Assembly: GCA_963978895.1 (NCBI GenBank)
Contig: OZ022240.1
Coordinates: 9,548,807-9,612,806 of the forward strand
From: Erpobdella octoculata
Lineage: Eukaryota; Annelida; Clitellata; Hirudinida; Erpobdellidae
Direction of reading: 5' to 3'
Length of the DNA: 64,000 bases
Part shown: piece after piece, positions 22,789 through 33,835 of the stretch
Layout of the letters: every line of letters starts with the position of its first letter
Position numbering within the stretch: position 1 is the first letter of the stretch
Notes under the pieces: model-generated
Told to the model about the DNA's origin: nothing
Seen by the model: only the letters and a program-made list of their open reading frames with translations
The model's database searches: none
Made by a program: the position numbers and the translations under genes

Positions 22789-25210
22789 TCTATATATATA
22801 AAACTAAAATACCACTGACTGGCTGACTAACTCATCACGAAATCGCAAGAACCACTGAACGGATTGTAATGAAAATTAGAACATATCTTTCTCTTGAGTT
22901 TTAGGTGCTCAATAAGAAAGGGTTTTGAAAATTCGGCCTGGATCGCCTTATTTCGAAGAATATACAATGCGTAATCTGTTAGCATTGAAACGCGTCGGGG
23001 TGGGTAAAATGCTGACCGCGGACTTATTAATTGAATAAATGTTAACAAAAATATAGAAATTTTTTTGTTATTTTATTTATTAATTATAATTAAAATTAAA
23101 ATTCAACCGAATATGTTATTTACTGAATCTTGGTTATTTATTAAACCGAATAGTTTCATTATATGAATAATATGTTAACAAAAAATTTAGAATTTTTTTT
23201 TTATTTAATAATAATTTTATATGAATACATATTTACAACTGAAATTCAACTGAATACGTCATTTACTGAATCTTGGTTATTTATTTTTAATAGTTGCGGT
23301 AATTGGTAACTGCGTAATAGAATTCATATTTAGTTTACGTAACAACGTTTGAAGGTTTCGAGCAAGTTTCAGCCAGTTTGAGCAAATCTATTTTACGTTT
23401 TGAAGGGCTAAAAGAAGTTAGGAAAGAATGAAATAGAAAAAAATGAGCGAGAACGGGAACAGGAGAGCAAGCGTGAGCGGGAACGGGAGAGCAAGCGTGA
23501 GCGGAAACGGGAGAGCAAGCGTGAGCGGGAACGGGAAAAGCGTCCGGGAATGGGAAAGCGACTGGGAACGGAAAAACGACCGGGAACGGGAAGGCAAACG
23601 GGAGCGAAAAAGCGACCGGAAGCGGGAAAGCGGCCGGGAACGGGAAAGCGGTCGGGAACGAGAAAGCGGTGTCACGACAAAACGTTCACAGACAAAATGT
23701 TCAACGACAAAATGTTCCCGACAAAACGTTCACGACACAACGTTCACGACATTTTGTCGTGAACATTTGTTCACGACAAAATGTTCACAGACAAAATGTT
23801 CACAGACAAAATGTTCACAGACAAAATGTTCACAGACAAAATGTTCAACGACACAATGTTCACGACAAAATGTTCACGACACAACGTTCACGACAAAATG
23901 TTCACGATTGCAACTTTTAAATTTAGTTTAGTTTTAAATGTTTTTTTTGTGTTTCACAAAATGAGCGCAAATAAAACGTTAACTATAATAAATGCAATGT
24001 TAATTTCCTCTTTGATACCCCTAACTCAAACGGCAACCAGATGAGTATGGATCGGAGGACTGTAAACTGTTTCAGCAAGAAGGAAAAAAACAGATGAAAT
24101 GACATAGCTATAATAGGAAAATACAATTGGTTACTAATTTGAGATCGTTTGAATTTTCAATTTCAATTAAGCAGACGACGTAAATAAGGTTTGATGGCTG
24201 TATTCTAAAGATTAAAAAGTTAAGGGTATCCAAGAGAAAATTAACCAACCCGCATTAACTAGTTAATAAATGGAACGATGATTAAAAGGGTCGAAATATG
24301 AAATCTTTATTAACTCCGATTAAAATGAAAAAGAAATGCAATTAGGTATTAATTGAGATTCATTTGATGTTTCAATTTTAATTAAGTGAACGACAGAAAG
24401 AAGCCTTGATCGTTGTAGCCTAGCGATTAAGAAGTTATCGGCTTCCAAAAGCAATATAGCCTCCTTTAATTAGCTAATTAACGTAACGGTGACTTGGGTA
24501 AAGCAGCATGCAGCTACTTGCGTTTTTCAACTAGAATTGAAAATACATCTCTAGCAATTAAAAACTAAAAAGTTAGGGTATCCAAAAGCAATTAACCGGC
24601 ATTAACTAGTTAATAAATGGAACGATGATAAGAAGGATCAAAATATGGATGAAAAAGAAAAAAAGCCAAATAGCTATAACTCCATACAATTATTTATTAA
24701 TTGAAGATCATTTGATGTTGCCAATACGTATTAGTTTCATGCTGTCATGCACATATACTTTGCTTAGGAAAACAAAATGGTGAATAGACACATCACTAAA
24801 AATGACTTAATAATTAGTTTGAAAGCGATCTTGACAATAATAGAACAAAATTTTTATTTTTTAGTGTGAACATTTTGTCGTGAACGTTTTGTCGTGAACG
24901 TTTTGTCGTTGAACATTTTGTCTGTGAGCATTTTGTCTGTGAACATTTTGTCCGTGAACATTTTGTGCGTGAACATTTTTCGTGAACGTTTTGTCGTGAA
25001 CGTTTTGTCGGGAACATTTTGTCGTTGAACATTTTGTCTGTGAACGTTTTGTCGTGGAACCCGAGAAAGCGGACGGGAACGGGAAAGCTACCGGGAACGG
25101 GAAAGCGACCGGGAACGGGAAAGCGACCGGGAAAACAAGCGGGGAAGGAAACCTGAGCGAGAGAGACAAACATTACCAAAACCTCGGGCAACGCCGGGCA
25201 CCCCCGCTAG
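22789..25210 (+). mobile_element. Helitron with nested TIR element
   Basis: Begins TCTATATATATAAAACTAAA after an A (22788) and ends with gggcaacgccgggcacccc then CGCTAG before T (25211). This is the Helitron hallmark: TC start, 3' hairpin, CTAG end, A-T insertion site. The interior holds a GGGAACGGGAAAGCGACC array (23440-23667 and 25063-25145) split by copy B of the mirrored-array element. No Rep/helicase coding. Confidence 0.85.
23668..25062 (+). mobile_element. TIR element with mirrored 14-15 bp repeat arrays, copy B
   Basis: Same ends as copy A (GGTGTCACGAC left, GTCGTGGAACCC right). Exact 8-bp duplication gagaaagc at 23660-23667 and 25063-25070. It is 1395 bp: the arrays are shorter, and the middle matches copy A with small deletions. 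A unit in the left array is locally inverted (gttcacgac at 23742 and gtcgtgaac at 23756). Confidence 0.92.
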
Positions 25211-25259
25211 TGTATAATATTTTTCGATTGCAGCGCTTTTGATCTCTAGGACGGAAAGA

Positions 25260-25400
<141 letters not shown>

Positions 25401-25486
25401 AGTGAAAACACTGCGTTGAAATGTTTCAAGAGCCTACAAATAGGATGACTAACTGTCACCACAAGTAACGCAAATATTTATAAGAC

Positions 25487-25571
25487 TCTACTAGGATTCG
25501 AACCCACGTGTCTACGGCAACACCGCCTCGCCTAAATGCAAGCGCTCTTACCAACTGAGCCACCGACCATC
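25487..25571 (-). repeat. tRNA-like SINE head (long variable arm)
   Basis: The minus strand reads ggtggctcagttggtaagag (A box) and gtgggttcgaatcctagt (B box) with about 20 nt between the anticodon arm and the T arm, as in class II tRNAs such as Leu. The acceptor stem does not pair cleanly, so a SINE or tRNA pseudogene is more likely than a working tRNA. Confidence 0.6.
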
Positions 25572-25750
25572 ACCATAAAAATGATGGCTAGAAGTCTCAG
25601 TCTTTCGGAGCTACTTAACATTAGACTACGACTATGATAGGCTCAGAACTCCTTACTTCGGCTCGACTCGACAGCTAAACTGCTGCCAGATAGGTAATTA
25701 TTAGGGATGTCACGGGTAGTACTTTTTGGAGTTTTCGGGTTCGGGTTCGG

Positions 25751-27364
25751 GGGTTCCACGACAAAACGTTCACAGACAAAATGTTCAGCGACAAAATGTT
25801 CCCGACAAAACGTTCACGACACAACGTTCACGACAAAATGTTCACGACAAAATGAACACCGACAAAACGTTCACAGACAAAATGTTCAACGACAAAATGT
25901 TCAACGACAAAATGTTCACGACAAAACGTTCACGACAAAACGTTCACGAAAAATGTTCACGCACAAAATGTTCACAGACAAAATGTTCACAGACAAAATG
26001 CTCACAGACAAAATGTTCAACGACAAAACGTTCACGACAAAACGTTCACGACACAACGTTCACGACAAAATGTTCACACTGAAAAATAAAAATTTTGTTT
26101 TATTATGTCAAGATCGCTTGCAAACTAATTATTAAGTCATTTTTAGTGATGTGTCTATTCACCATTTTATTTACCTAAGCAAAGTATATGTGCATGACAG
26201 CATGAAACTAATACGTATTGGCAACATCAAATGATCTTCAATTAATAAATAATTGTATGGAGTTATAGCTATTTGGTTTGTTTCTTTTTCATCCATATTT
26301 TGATCCTTCTTATCATCGTTCCATTTATTAACTAGTTAATGCCGGTTAATTGCTTTTGTATACCCTAACTTTTTAGTTTTTAATTGCTAGAGATGTATTT
26401 TCAATTCTAGTTGAAAAACACAAGTAGCTGCATGCTGCTTTACCCAAGTCACCGTTACGTTAATTAGCTAATTAAAAGAGGCTATATTGCTCTTGGAAGC
26501 CGATAACTTCTTAATCGCTAGGCTACAACGATCAAAGCTTCTTTCTGACGTTCACTTAATTAAAATTGAAACATCAAATGAATCTCAATTAATACCTAAT
26601 TGCATTACTTTTTCTTTTTAATCGGAGTTAATAAAGATTTCATATTTCGACCCTTTTAATCATCGTTCCATTTATTAACTAGTTAATGCGGGTTGGTTAA
26701 TTTTTTCTTGGATACCCTTAACTTTTTAATCTTTAGAATACAGCCATCAAACCTTATTTACGTCGTTTGCGTAATTGAAATTGAAAATTCAAACGATCTC
26801 AAATTAGTAACCAATTGTATTTTCCTATTATAGCTATCTCATTTCATCTGTTTTTTCCTTCTTGCTGAAACAGTTTACAGTCCTCCGATCCATACTCATC
26901 TGGTTGCCGTTTGAGTTAGGGGTATCAAAGAGAAAATTAACATCGCATTTACTATAGTTAACGTTTTATTTGCTCTCATTTTGTGAAACACAAATTATTT
27001 TATCATTTAAAACTAAACTAAATTTAAAAGTTGCAATCGTGAACATTTTGTCGTGAACGTTGTGTCGTGAACGTTTTGTCGTGAACATTTTGTCGTTGAA
27101 CATTTTGTCTGTGAACATTTTGTCTGTGAACATTTTGTCTGTGAACATTTTGTCGTGAACATTTTGTCGTGAACGTTGTGTCGTGAACGTTTTGTCGTGA
27201 ACATTTTGTCGTTGAACATTTTGTCTGTGAACATTTTGTCTGTGAACACTTTGTCTGTGAACATTTTGTCGTGAACATTTTGTCGTGAACGTTGTGTCGT
27301 GAACGTTTTGTCGGGAACATTTTGTCGTTGAACATTTTGTCTGTGAACGTTTTGTCGTGACACC
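25751..27364 (-). mobile_element. TIR element with mirrored 14-15 bp repeat arrays, copy C
   Basis: Opposite orientation to copies A and B: GGGTTCCACGAC on the left, GTCGTGACACC on the right. Exact 8-bp duplication gggttcgg at 25743-25750 and 27365-27372. It is 1614 bp, and its middle is the reverse complement of copy A's middle with few changes. It lies inside the hAT element, so it inserted later. Confidence 0.93.
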
Positions 27365-28229
27365 GGGTTCGGGTTCGGGTTTATGAAACTAGAGTTTTCG
27401 GGTTCGGGTTCGGGTTCGGGTTTGTGAAACTAGAGTTTTCGGGTTCGGGTTCGGGTTCGGGTTTGTAAAAGTCGAGTTTTCGGGTTCGGGTTCGGGTTCG
27501 GGTTTGTGAAACTCAGGTTTTCGGGTTCGGGTTCGGGTTCGGGTTTGTAGTTTTCCAAAAACCGGGTTCGGGTTCGGGTTCGGGTACTGGGTTATGATTT
27601 CAAATTCCTGGATTGATTTTAAATTTACCTAGTGTATATACATATACAAACGAGAGCGATCAATTCATCCATTGGAAATTAATTACACATATTGAATAAA
27701 CTCTAACAAGTTAATTTTTTAGCTTTCCAAATAATGTGATTTTTTGGCCGAAGAAGGCTTAATTATTTTAGTTCGTTCGCGGCTCGGTCCGGCCAGATAA
27801 TCAGGCGGATTAGTGGTCTAGCTTACACACTCACCAATAAAATGACCTATTTGTGTTATTTGTTACGCAAAGGTGATAATACAAAACTTGTATGGCTTGC
27901 GATTAGTATAATACGTTACCTCTAAATTATTGTAATTTATTAATTTTTTCGCGGCTCGGTCCGGTTGGGTAATCAGGCGGATTAGTGTTCTAGTTTACAC
28001 ATTTGCTAATAAAATGACTGTGACGCATAGATCATTTATAGACTTTGCCAGTTAAAATTTAGGATTATGCAAGATTATCTTTATAACAAAGGTTCTTTGT
28101 TATATCAGAAAAACTTTGAGTATATGAATGAATAAATATCAGGTTATATAACTGAAGTAAAAAGTTTAGAGTCATGGCTATCCGGGATTTCTTCGACCGA
28201 AGGAGACTTAATTATTTTAGTTCGTTCGC

Positions 28230-28480
28230 GGCTTGAAGAAAAAAAGGGTCACTTTAGACGAAGACCCTCTTTTGTGGTGGAAAGATATCAGAACAAACTT
28301 TCCAAATTTAGCGGTGATCGCTAAATGCTACTTGGCGGCCCCAGCTACCAGCGTTCCATCGGAACCGTTGTTCAGTGGTGCTGCAATCATTTATGAGCGC
28401 TAAGGAACCGATTATCAGGCAAGACAGCAGAAAAACTGTTGTTTATGAAGTACAACTTGCCTGAAATCGGTTCCTAATAC
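28230..28480 (+). pseudogene. hAT transposase C-terminal relic
   Basis: Reads LDEDPLLWWKDIRTNFPNLA, then KCYLAAPATSVPSEPLFSGA, then after a two-base shift GKTAEKLLFMKYNLPEIGS and stop. The PLLWW and APATSVPSE..FS.AG signatures belong to ZBED/hAT dimerisation domains. The Arg of SER is replaced by Pro. Confidence 0.85.
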
Positions 28481-28975
28481 TATTTCATTTTTAATAAACT
28501 TGAAAAGTTATGAAAACTCTGTTTGTGTTGCTATTTTAAAAACTGGAATAGATATTTATTTATTAAAAAAATGTATTTGTTCACAACTCCGAGTTCGGGT
28601 ATTAGGCTTATAAATTTTCGGGTTCGAGTTCGGGTTCGGGTATCAAGTTTTCACATTTTCGTGTTCGAGTTCGGGTTCGGGTAACAAGTTTTTTAATTTT
28701 CGGGTTCGGGTTCGGGTTCGGGTATCAAGTTTTCACATTTTCGGGTTCGGGTTCGGGTATCAAATTTTCACACTTTCGGGTTTGAGTTCGGGTTCGGGTA
28801 TCAGAAAAAGACCGGGTAGTACCGAACTCGGGTTCGGGTTCGGGTACCCGTGACATCCCTAGTAATTATATGCGAAGTGAAACACTGCGTTGAAATGTAT
28901 ATATGTATGAAACTATTAAATGTATGATATATATAACTTCATTACATTAGTAATTCTAGTAGTCTCTACCACCTA

Positions 28976-30711
28976 GTGGCTGATGCATCTTCAATAGCCA
29001 TTGGTGCAGCCCTTCATCAGGTCATAAAAGGCAAGGCACAACCAATTGCATTTTATTCCAAAAGGTTGTCTAAAACAGAATCAGTATACTCGGCTTTTGA
29101 CAGAAAACCTTTGGCGGCATATCTAGCTGTCATTCATTTCAAACACATTATTGAAAGCCGAAAACTCCATTTGTTTACAGACCACAAACCCCTCTGCCAA
29201 GCTTTTCTTTCCAACAAAGACCAGAAGAGTCACATGCAACAAGGACGCCTCTTTATCATATCTGAATATGTTACGGAAATGCACCACATCAAAGGAGCTG
29301 AGAACATAGTTGCAGATACACTTTCCAGGCCAGTTAGTGCACTGCAACTTGACAATCCAGATCTAGGAAGCATTGCCAAAGCACAGACAGAAAATGCAGA
29401 AATACAGAAATGCAAGGACACCCTCACATCCTATCAACTATCTGCGGATTTGTCAATTCTTTGCGAAATAACATCCGTTTATCCTTGTCCATACGTTCCC
29501 CAAGCCCAACGACAGACAGTGTTTAGACATCTTTACAATTTGGCACATCCAGGCATACGTGGATCTACAAATTTGATTGCAGCAAGGTATTTTTGGTCTA
29601 AAATGAAGGGGGACATCAAAGAATGGGTCAATGGCTGCTTGGATTGTCAGAAAGCAAAGATTCATCGTCACAACAAGAACATCCCTGAACAACCCATTTA
29701 TCCATTTAATGATCGGTTCCAGACAGTCCACATAGACATAGTAGGACCACTGAAACCCTCCAAGACACTCGGTTCTCAGTTCATTTCTGATCTGCTCTAT
29801 GTTGTCACATTTATCAACAGAGCAACGCGTTGGTTTGAATGCGCTCCAGTCTCTTCCATCACGGCAACGGCCGTTGCTGAAGTATTTCTAAGTCATTGGA
29901 TCAGCAGGTTTGGCGTACCATTGTGTCTCACAACAGATCAAGGTCGACAGTTTGAGAGCAATCTTTTCAGTGAGTTATCACACTCTATTGGTTTCCACCG
30001 ACTACGTACCACTGCTTATCACCCACAATCCAATGGAATGATAGAGAAGTTTCACCGTACTCTCAAGACAGCACTCATGTCACGTAATGAAGAATGGCTT
30101 ATTGCCCTCCCTGTGGTTTGTTTAGCACTTAGAGCCATTCCTACAGAACATGGGCATTCACCTTTCACAGCCATGACAGGCTCTGACATCTTGATGCCCC
30201 ATATCTTCTTCAACAAAACAAACCCTTCCACTAAAGATATAAAGTCGAATCCATTCAGCAGCTCTGCAAACACATGCGTCAGCTAGACTTCACTACTCTG
30301 TCAGAATGGATTCACCATGACCGAAACATTCGTTCTCAAACAGTCCAGCTGCAACCAGGGTAACACATTTGGTTAAGAATCGATAGAGTTCGGCAACCTC
30401 TGGAAGCTCCCTATCAAGGACCCTATAAAGTTCTTGCTGCAAAAGGCAACATTGTCAAAATTGAGATGCCAAATGGTTCCTCTTCTTGTGTGTCTCTAGA
30501 TCGCATCAAACTTGCACGATTGCCTTCAGAAAAAACAAAAGCTTCACCTCGCGAATCTGTGACTGAATCTTTTACTCCAACAAATCATGCAAGTTTGCCT
30601 AAGAAGACGACAACATCCACAGCCAACAGCAACACTCCCGAGTCCCCTACTACCAAGACAGATGAACCACCTCGCACCAGGTCGGGCAGACGTGTACATT
30701 TTAACCGTTAG
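28976..30711 (+). pseudogene. Ty3/Gypsy polyprotein, 5'-truncated (RNase H and integrase)
   Basis: The first 436 residues are open: RNase H (VADASSIAIGAALHQ, then FTDHKPL), integrase zinc finger (HPGIRGS ... CLDCQKAK) and integrase core with the D-D-35-E triad (VHIDIVGPL, TTDQGRQFE, NGMIEKFHR). A stop at 30284-30286 and a frame change near 30370 break it. After that come the GPY-type C-terminal module (APYQGPYKVL) and the tail RSGRRVHFNR to 30711. Gag, protease and most of the reverse transcriptase are missing on the left. A purine tract (gcggggggc, 30752) precedes an LTR start. Confidence 0.9.
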
Positions 30712-30764
30712 AAGGACTTTATTTATTGAAATATTTTTGACTCCGTCTTCTGCGGGGGGCTCAC

Positions 30765-30960
30765 TGTAGTGACTTTAGTCTTATCATTCAATAATATTTC
30801 AGAAAATGTTAGTGATAATAACTTTATACGCAACAATAAATCAGACACAACTTTATTGATGGACACACAGCTAAGAAATCGTTCGGTGTTTATTGTATAC
30901 GTCTAATTGGTTTATTGTCACAGGAAATTGTTCTGGTGCATGTCTTCTAGTTTTTTTAAG
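30765..30960 (+). repeat. Probable 3' LTR of the Gypsy element (incomplete)
   Basis: Starts TGTAGTGACTTTAGTC directly after the purine tract. About 120 bp match the fragments at 22095-22280 and 30965-31110. From about 30885 it runs into SINE-tail sequence in reverse (ggtttattgtcacaggaaat), so the end of the LTR is unclear. Confidence 0.5.
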
Positions 30961-30964
30961 TTAA

Positions 30965-31110
30965 TTATTAAAACTTTTAGTTTTATCATTCAATGATGTT
31001 TACAATGATGATGTTTCAGAAAATGTTAATGATAATAATCACTTTATATGTAACAATAAATAGACACAAATTTATGAATGGACACAAAACAACAGCTAAT
31101 AATAATAACA
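30965..31110 (+). repeat. LTR-like fragment, second copy
   Basis: Matches 22095-22280 (reverse) closely: tttatcattcaatgatg, gtttcagaaaatgttaatga, aacaataaatagacacaaat. It lacks the hairpin present in the other copy. Confidence 0.6.
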
Positions 31111-31210
31111 CTAATAAAGGTTCAATACATTAAATATAGCATAGAAAATTATTTAAAAGATTATATAACAGTAATATAAATATTACAATTATAATTTCAA
31201 CAATTATATA

Positions 31211-31459
31211 ATGTTAAACTCTAAACACGGTTCGAAAACAGCACTTTATCATTCAATCAATCATGTCATTGTACAGAAGCGCATGATCAAAAGTACCAGA
31301 GGGCACAGCTTTAAGCTATACAAGAAAAGGCAGAGTTCAATGAAACAAAAAATCTTCAGCGCAGGGGCGACGAATGAATGGAATAAATTGGAGAATAAAG
31401 TCGTGAATGCTGAAACTGTTGAAAAATTTAAAATTAAACTATCTAAATATGGTTTTTAA
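31211..31459 (+). pseudogene. LINE reverse-transcriptase C-terminal fragment
   Basis: Translation RGHSFKLYKKRQSSMKQK, then FSAGATNEWNKL and KVVNAETVEKFKIKLSKYGF with a stop. This is the usual end of a CR1/Rex-type ORF2 (TRGH..KL.K...... F......WN.LP..VV.A.....FK..L). Confidence 0.75.
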
Positions 31460-31499
31460 ATGTTCGATGGTGAATCTCACACACGATTATTAATTATTC

Positions 31500-31640
31500 T
31501 GATTCACTTTACAAATAAACGTTATGTTATGTTATGTTAATCAATCAATCAATCAAATAAACTTATAAAGCGCCTTTTCTTAAATTCAAAGGCGCTTGCT
31601 CTCCAATAAATTCGCTAAATAAAAATGTTCTAAACACCAC
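31500..31640. repeat. AATC/TTATG tail and GCGCCTTTT hairpin
   Basis: The run ttatgttatgttatgttaat is followed by aatcaatcaatcaatcaaat and a short hairpin, gcgccttttcttaaattcaaaggcgc. The same hairpin stands next to the SINE at 42130-42160, suggesting a shared 3' module. Confidence 0.6.
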
Positions 31641-31918
31641 GAAAAATAATAACAATGAATTACAACATACATACCTAATTAGAAAACGGAAGACGATCAG
31701 CATAATTACCAACAGACACAAAAAACAAACATTCAACAAGAGCATAGATGACTAAAAAAAGAAACAATTATAATATGAAAATGCTTTCTAAATGGCCTCT
31801 ATAAGGCAGCACTACCAAGGACTCTAAAACTAACAACAATAAAAAATCCTTTTTTTTGAAGGGACTTCTTTATTATCTTGCTACTGTCTATATATGTCAA
31901 AATCTGCTATCGTTAATT
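31641..31918. other. No gene seen
   Basis: AT-rich spacer between two LINE-derived segments. Confidence 0.4.
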
Positions 31919-32470
31919 TCACCAACTATCTGATATCGTAGCGAGCTGGTCGACACAATTGACGAAACCGAAGGACTCTGTGAGCTTACAGAAGCGTTGA
32001 GCCCTCGGGTCGGTGCGTCGGTCGAGGCGGATATTTATGTCGCCGGTCACGATCAGCTGACCAGATGACGTACATAAAACCTCCAGCATGGACATCAATT
32101 CATCGAAAAACGCTGACGAAGCCGGGACGGACCCTGGACGGTAGATCAGAAGAACGACACATGATGACCCGCCCGAAGTGATCCGGGAACACACAAATGC
32201 TCGAACGAGAGTGGATTGTTAGACTTAAGCTTTGTGAGGCGAATTGAGGATGATGCGATGATTGCGTACCACCGTAACTGCGTAGATTCACGGTCTCAAT
32301 GCTCAAGCCAGGCACAGGAACACTGAAGCCATCTGTCCGCAAGTGGCGGAGTTCGACAGGGTCAGACTCAAGGTGAGTCTGGGTCAGACATACAATGTTG
32401 ATTCCTTCGTCCTTGGCGAGTTGCTTGATTGCCTCCGAACTTTAACGGATGGAACGAATATTAGGTGTCG
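31919..32470 (-). pseudogene. LINE apurinic-like endonuclease fragment
   Basis: Minus strand, in order: EAIKQLAKDEGINIVCLTQT (E and T of the endonuclease ET motif region), RTDGFSVPVPGLSIETVNLR, then VVLLIYRPGSVPASSAFFDE, GQLIVTGDINIRLDRRTDP (the GD.N motif) and FGFVNCVDQ. This matches the N-terminal endonuclease of CR1/L2-like ORF2. Frames change at least once. Confidence 0.8.
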
Positions 32471-32510
32471 CTCCGACGAGCTGCCCGGCACTGTGACAAC
32501 CATGACGCTG

Positions 32511-33080
32511 CCCTGTAAACATTCTATATGGGTCTTATATGGGCTTCCTGGGCTAGGGATAACCTATATGGGTTGTATATGGGTCCTATATAAGCTAAAT
32601 GGGCTCTGCAAAAGCAAAACGTCTATATGGGAGGTATATGGGTCCCACGCGGGGTTCATGGGCTAATTTATATCTGGGCTATAAATGGGCTGAACCAAAT
32701 TTTTTCAATTTTTTGTTTTATTAATTGTATCAATAAAAGTTACTTAATCTTTTATTAATTTTTTAAAATAAACATAATTTTCAACGAAAATTTTATTATC
32801 CACTTTTGTGAAGATTTACATCATTCGACCATATTTGACTGACAAATTACGTTTCCCTATGATTAGGTTTGTGCATTGGTATAGAAACCGGCTTTGAGAG
32901 TCGTAGGACCCGGGTTCGATTCCCGGTCCAGGCCCATTTTAAGTCTTTATGTTTAGCCCATATAGCCCATATGATTCGGTGCGTCACCTGGACACGGGTC
33001 CAATACGGACAGCCCATATGGGGCCCATAAAGATGCCCATTTGGGACCCATATAGGTCCCAGGTATGTATGTTCACAGGG
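32511..33080. mobile_element. MITE with ATATGGG repeats and a tRNA-like core
   Basis: The ends CCCTGTAAACAT and ATGTTCACAGGG are inverted. Both flanks are filled with tatatgggtc/gacccatata words in opposite orientation (32525-32690 and 32945-33065). The middle contains a tRNA-like segment. A target duplication could not be resolved. Confidence 0.65.
32870..32937 (+). repeat. tRNA-like segment inside the MITE
   Basis: A perfect T arm (ccgggttcgattcccgg), then tccaggccca, preceded by an anticodon-like stem-loop ccggctttgagagtcgt. The 5' acceptor strand does not pair with the 3' one, so it is a tRNA-derived relic or SINE module, not a functional tRNA. Confidence 0.5.
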
Positions 33081-33635
33081 TGAAAGTGAGGTCGCATAAG
33101 TAGGCTGTCTCTCCCAGCGTTGCGTGCGCGAGACGCGATCGCGTTTCGTTGTTAAGATATGAATGAATTAATGAGTTGGATCAGCAGCATGGTGAGTGTA
33201 GTTAGCCTGATCGTGAGTTTGGAAAGGTGTGCATTGACTGAGATTATGGCGACCAGTTCCACAGCTGTTAGGGTAAGTACAACGTTCGCCCAGTTGGGAG
33301 TCGTCACTTTTATAATTATGCAGGGACGCAAATTGGGGAGAGGGCACTTCTCCTCTGCCTGATTTTCAGAATTAAATTGTTTTACCTAAAATTTACTATA
33401 TAACTTTTTAATTTTTAAATAGTTATTTTGGCATCAGTAATATATTTAAATCTCAGTCACGTACCTACTCGTTTTTAATTGTTTAGATGTTCGATAAAAA
33501 AACAAGGCTTTGCATGAAATTGATAAAGTAACTCAAGCTAATCCCAGTGATAAGAAAAACGATGAGGAAGTAGACACAAGTAGTAGGTACATGTCCGAAG
33601 AGGCGCAAAAGTTGATGACCGGAGGGAGGCGGTAA
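33081..33635. other. No confident gene
   Basis: A short frame at 33159-33362 (MNELMSWISSMVSVVSLIV) contains two possible donors (gtgagt, gtaagt) and may be the 5' part of the LINE or an old ORF1. No family was recognised. Confidence 0.3.
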
Positions 33636-33639
33636 AATC

Positions 33640-33835
33640 TAATCAACTTTTTTTTCAAAATCTTATCAACTTTTTTTTCAAAATTTTATCAACTTTTTTT
33701 CAAAATCTTATAAACTTTTTTTTCAAAATCTTATAAACTTTTTTTCAAAATCTTATAAACTTTTTTTTCAAAATCTTATCAACTTTTTTTTCAAAATCTT
33801 ATCAACTTTTTTTCCAAAATCTGCCGCTTTCAAAC
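33640..33835. repeat. Minisatellite, ~23-25 bp unit
   Basis: About eight units of ttcaaaatcttatcaacttt with variable T-run length; some units read ataaac instead of atcaac. Confidence 0.9.

Larger units (their letters stand above)
25702..28861 (+). mobile_element. hAT element rich in GGGTTC hexamers, with nested copy C
   Basis: The terminal inverted repeats TAGGGATGTCACGGGTA are perfect at both ends. The 8-bp duplication gtaattat is at 25694-25701 and 28862-28869. Subterminal regions are packed with cgggttcgggttcggg. It carries a transposase relic at 28230-28480 and, 49 bp from its left end, the mirrored-array element copy C. A second copy lies at 40091-41616. Confidence 0.95.

Noticed and set aside
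23418..23680. Ser/Arg/Pro-rich frames (for example SRSRPLSRSRPLSRF) at 4746, 6711, 23418, 36447, 41634 and 42268
   Set aside because: They resemble SR-protein tails but come from the GGGAACGGGA minisatellite of the Helitrons.
25487..25571. Functional tRNA-Leu gene on the minus strand
   Set aside because: A and B boxes are good, but the acceptor stem ends are not complementary, so it is called a SINE/tRNA relic.
32870..32937. Functional tRNA gene
   Set aside because: The T arm is perfect but the acceptor stem does not pair and the anticodon stem has mismatches; it lies inside a MITE.
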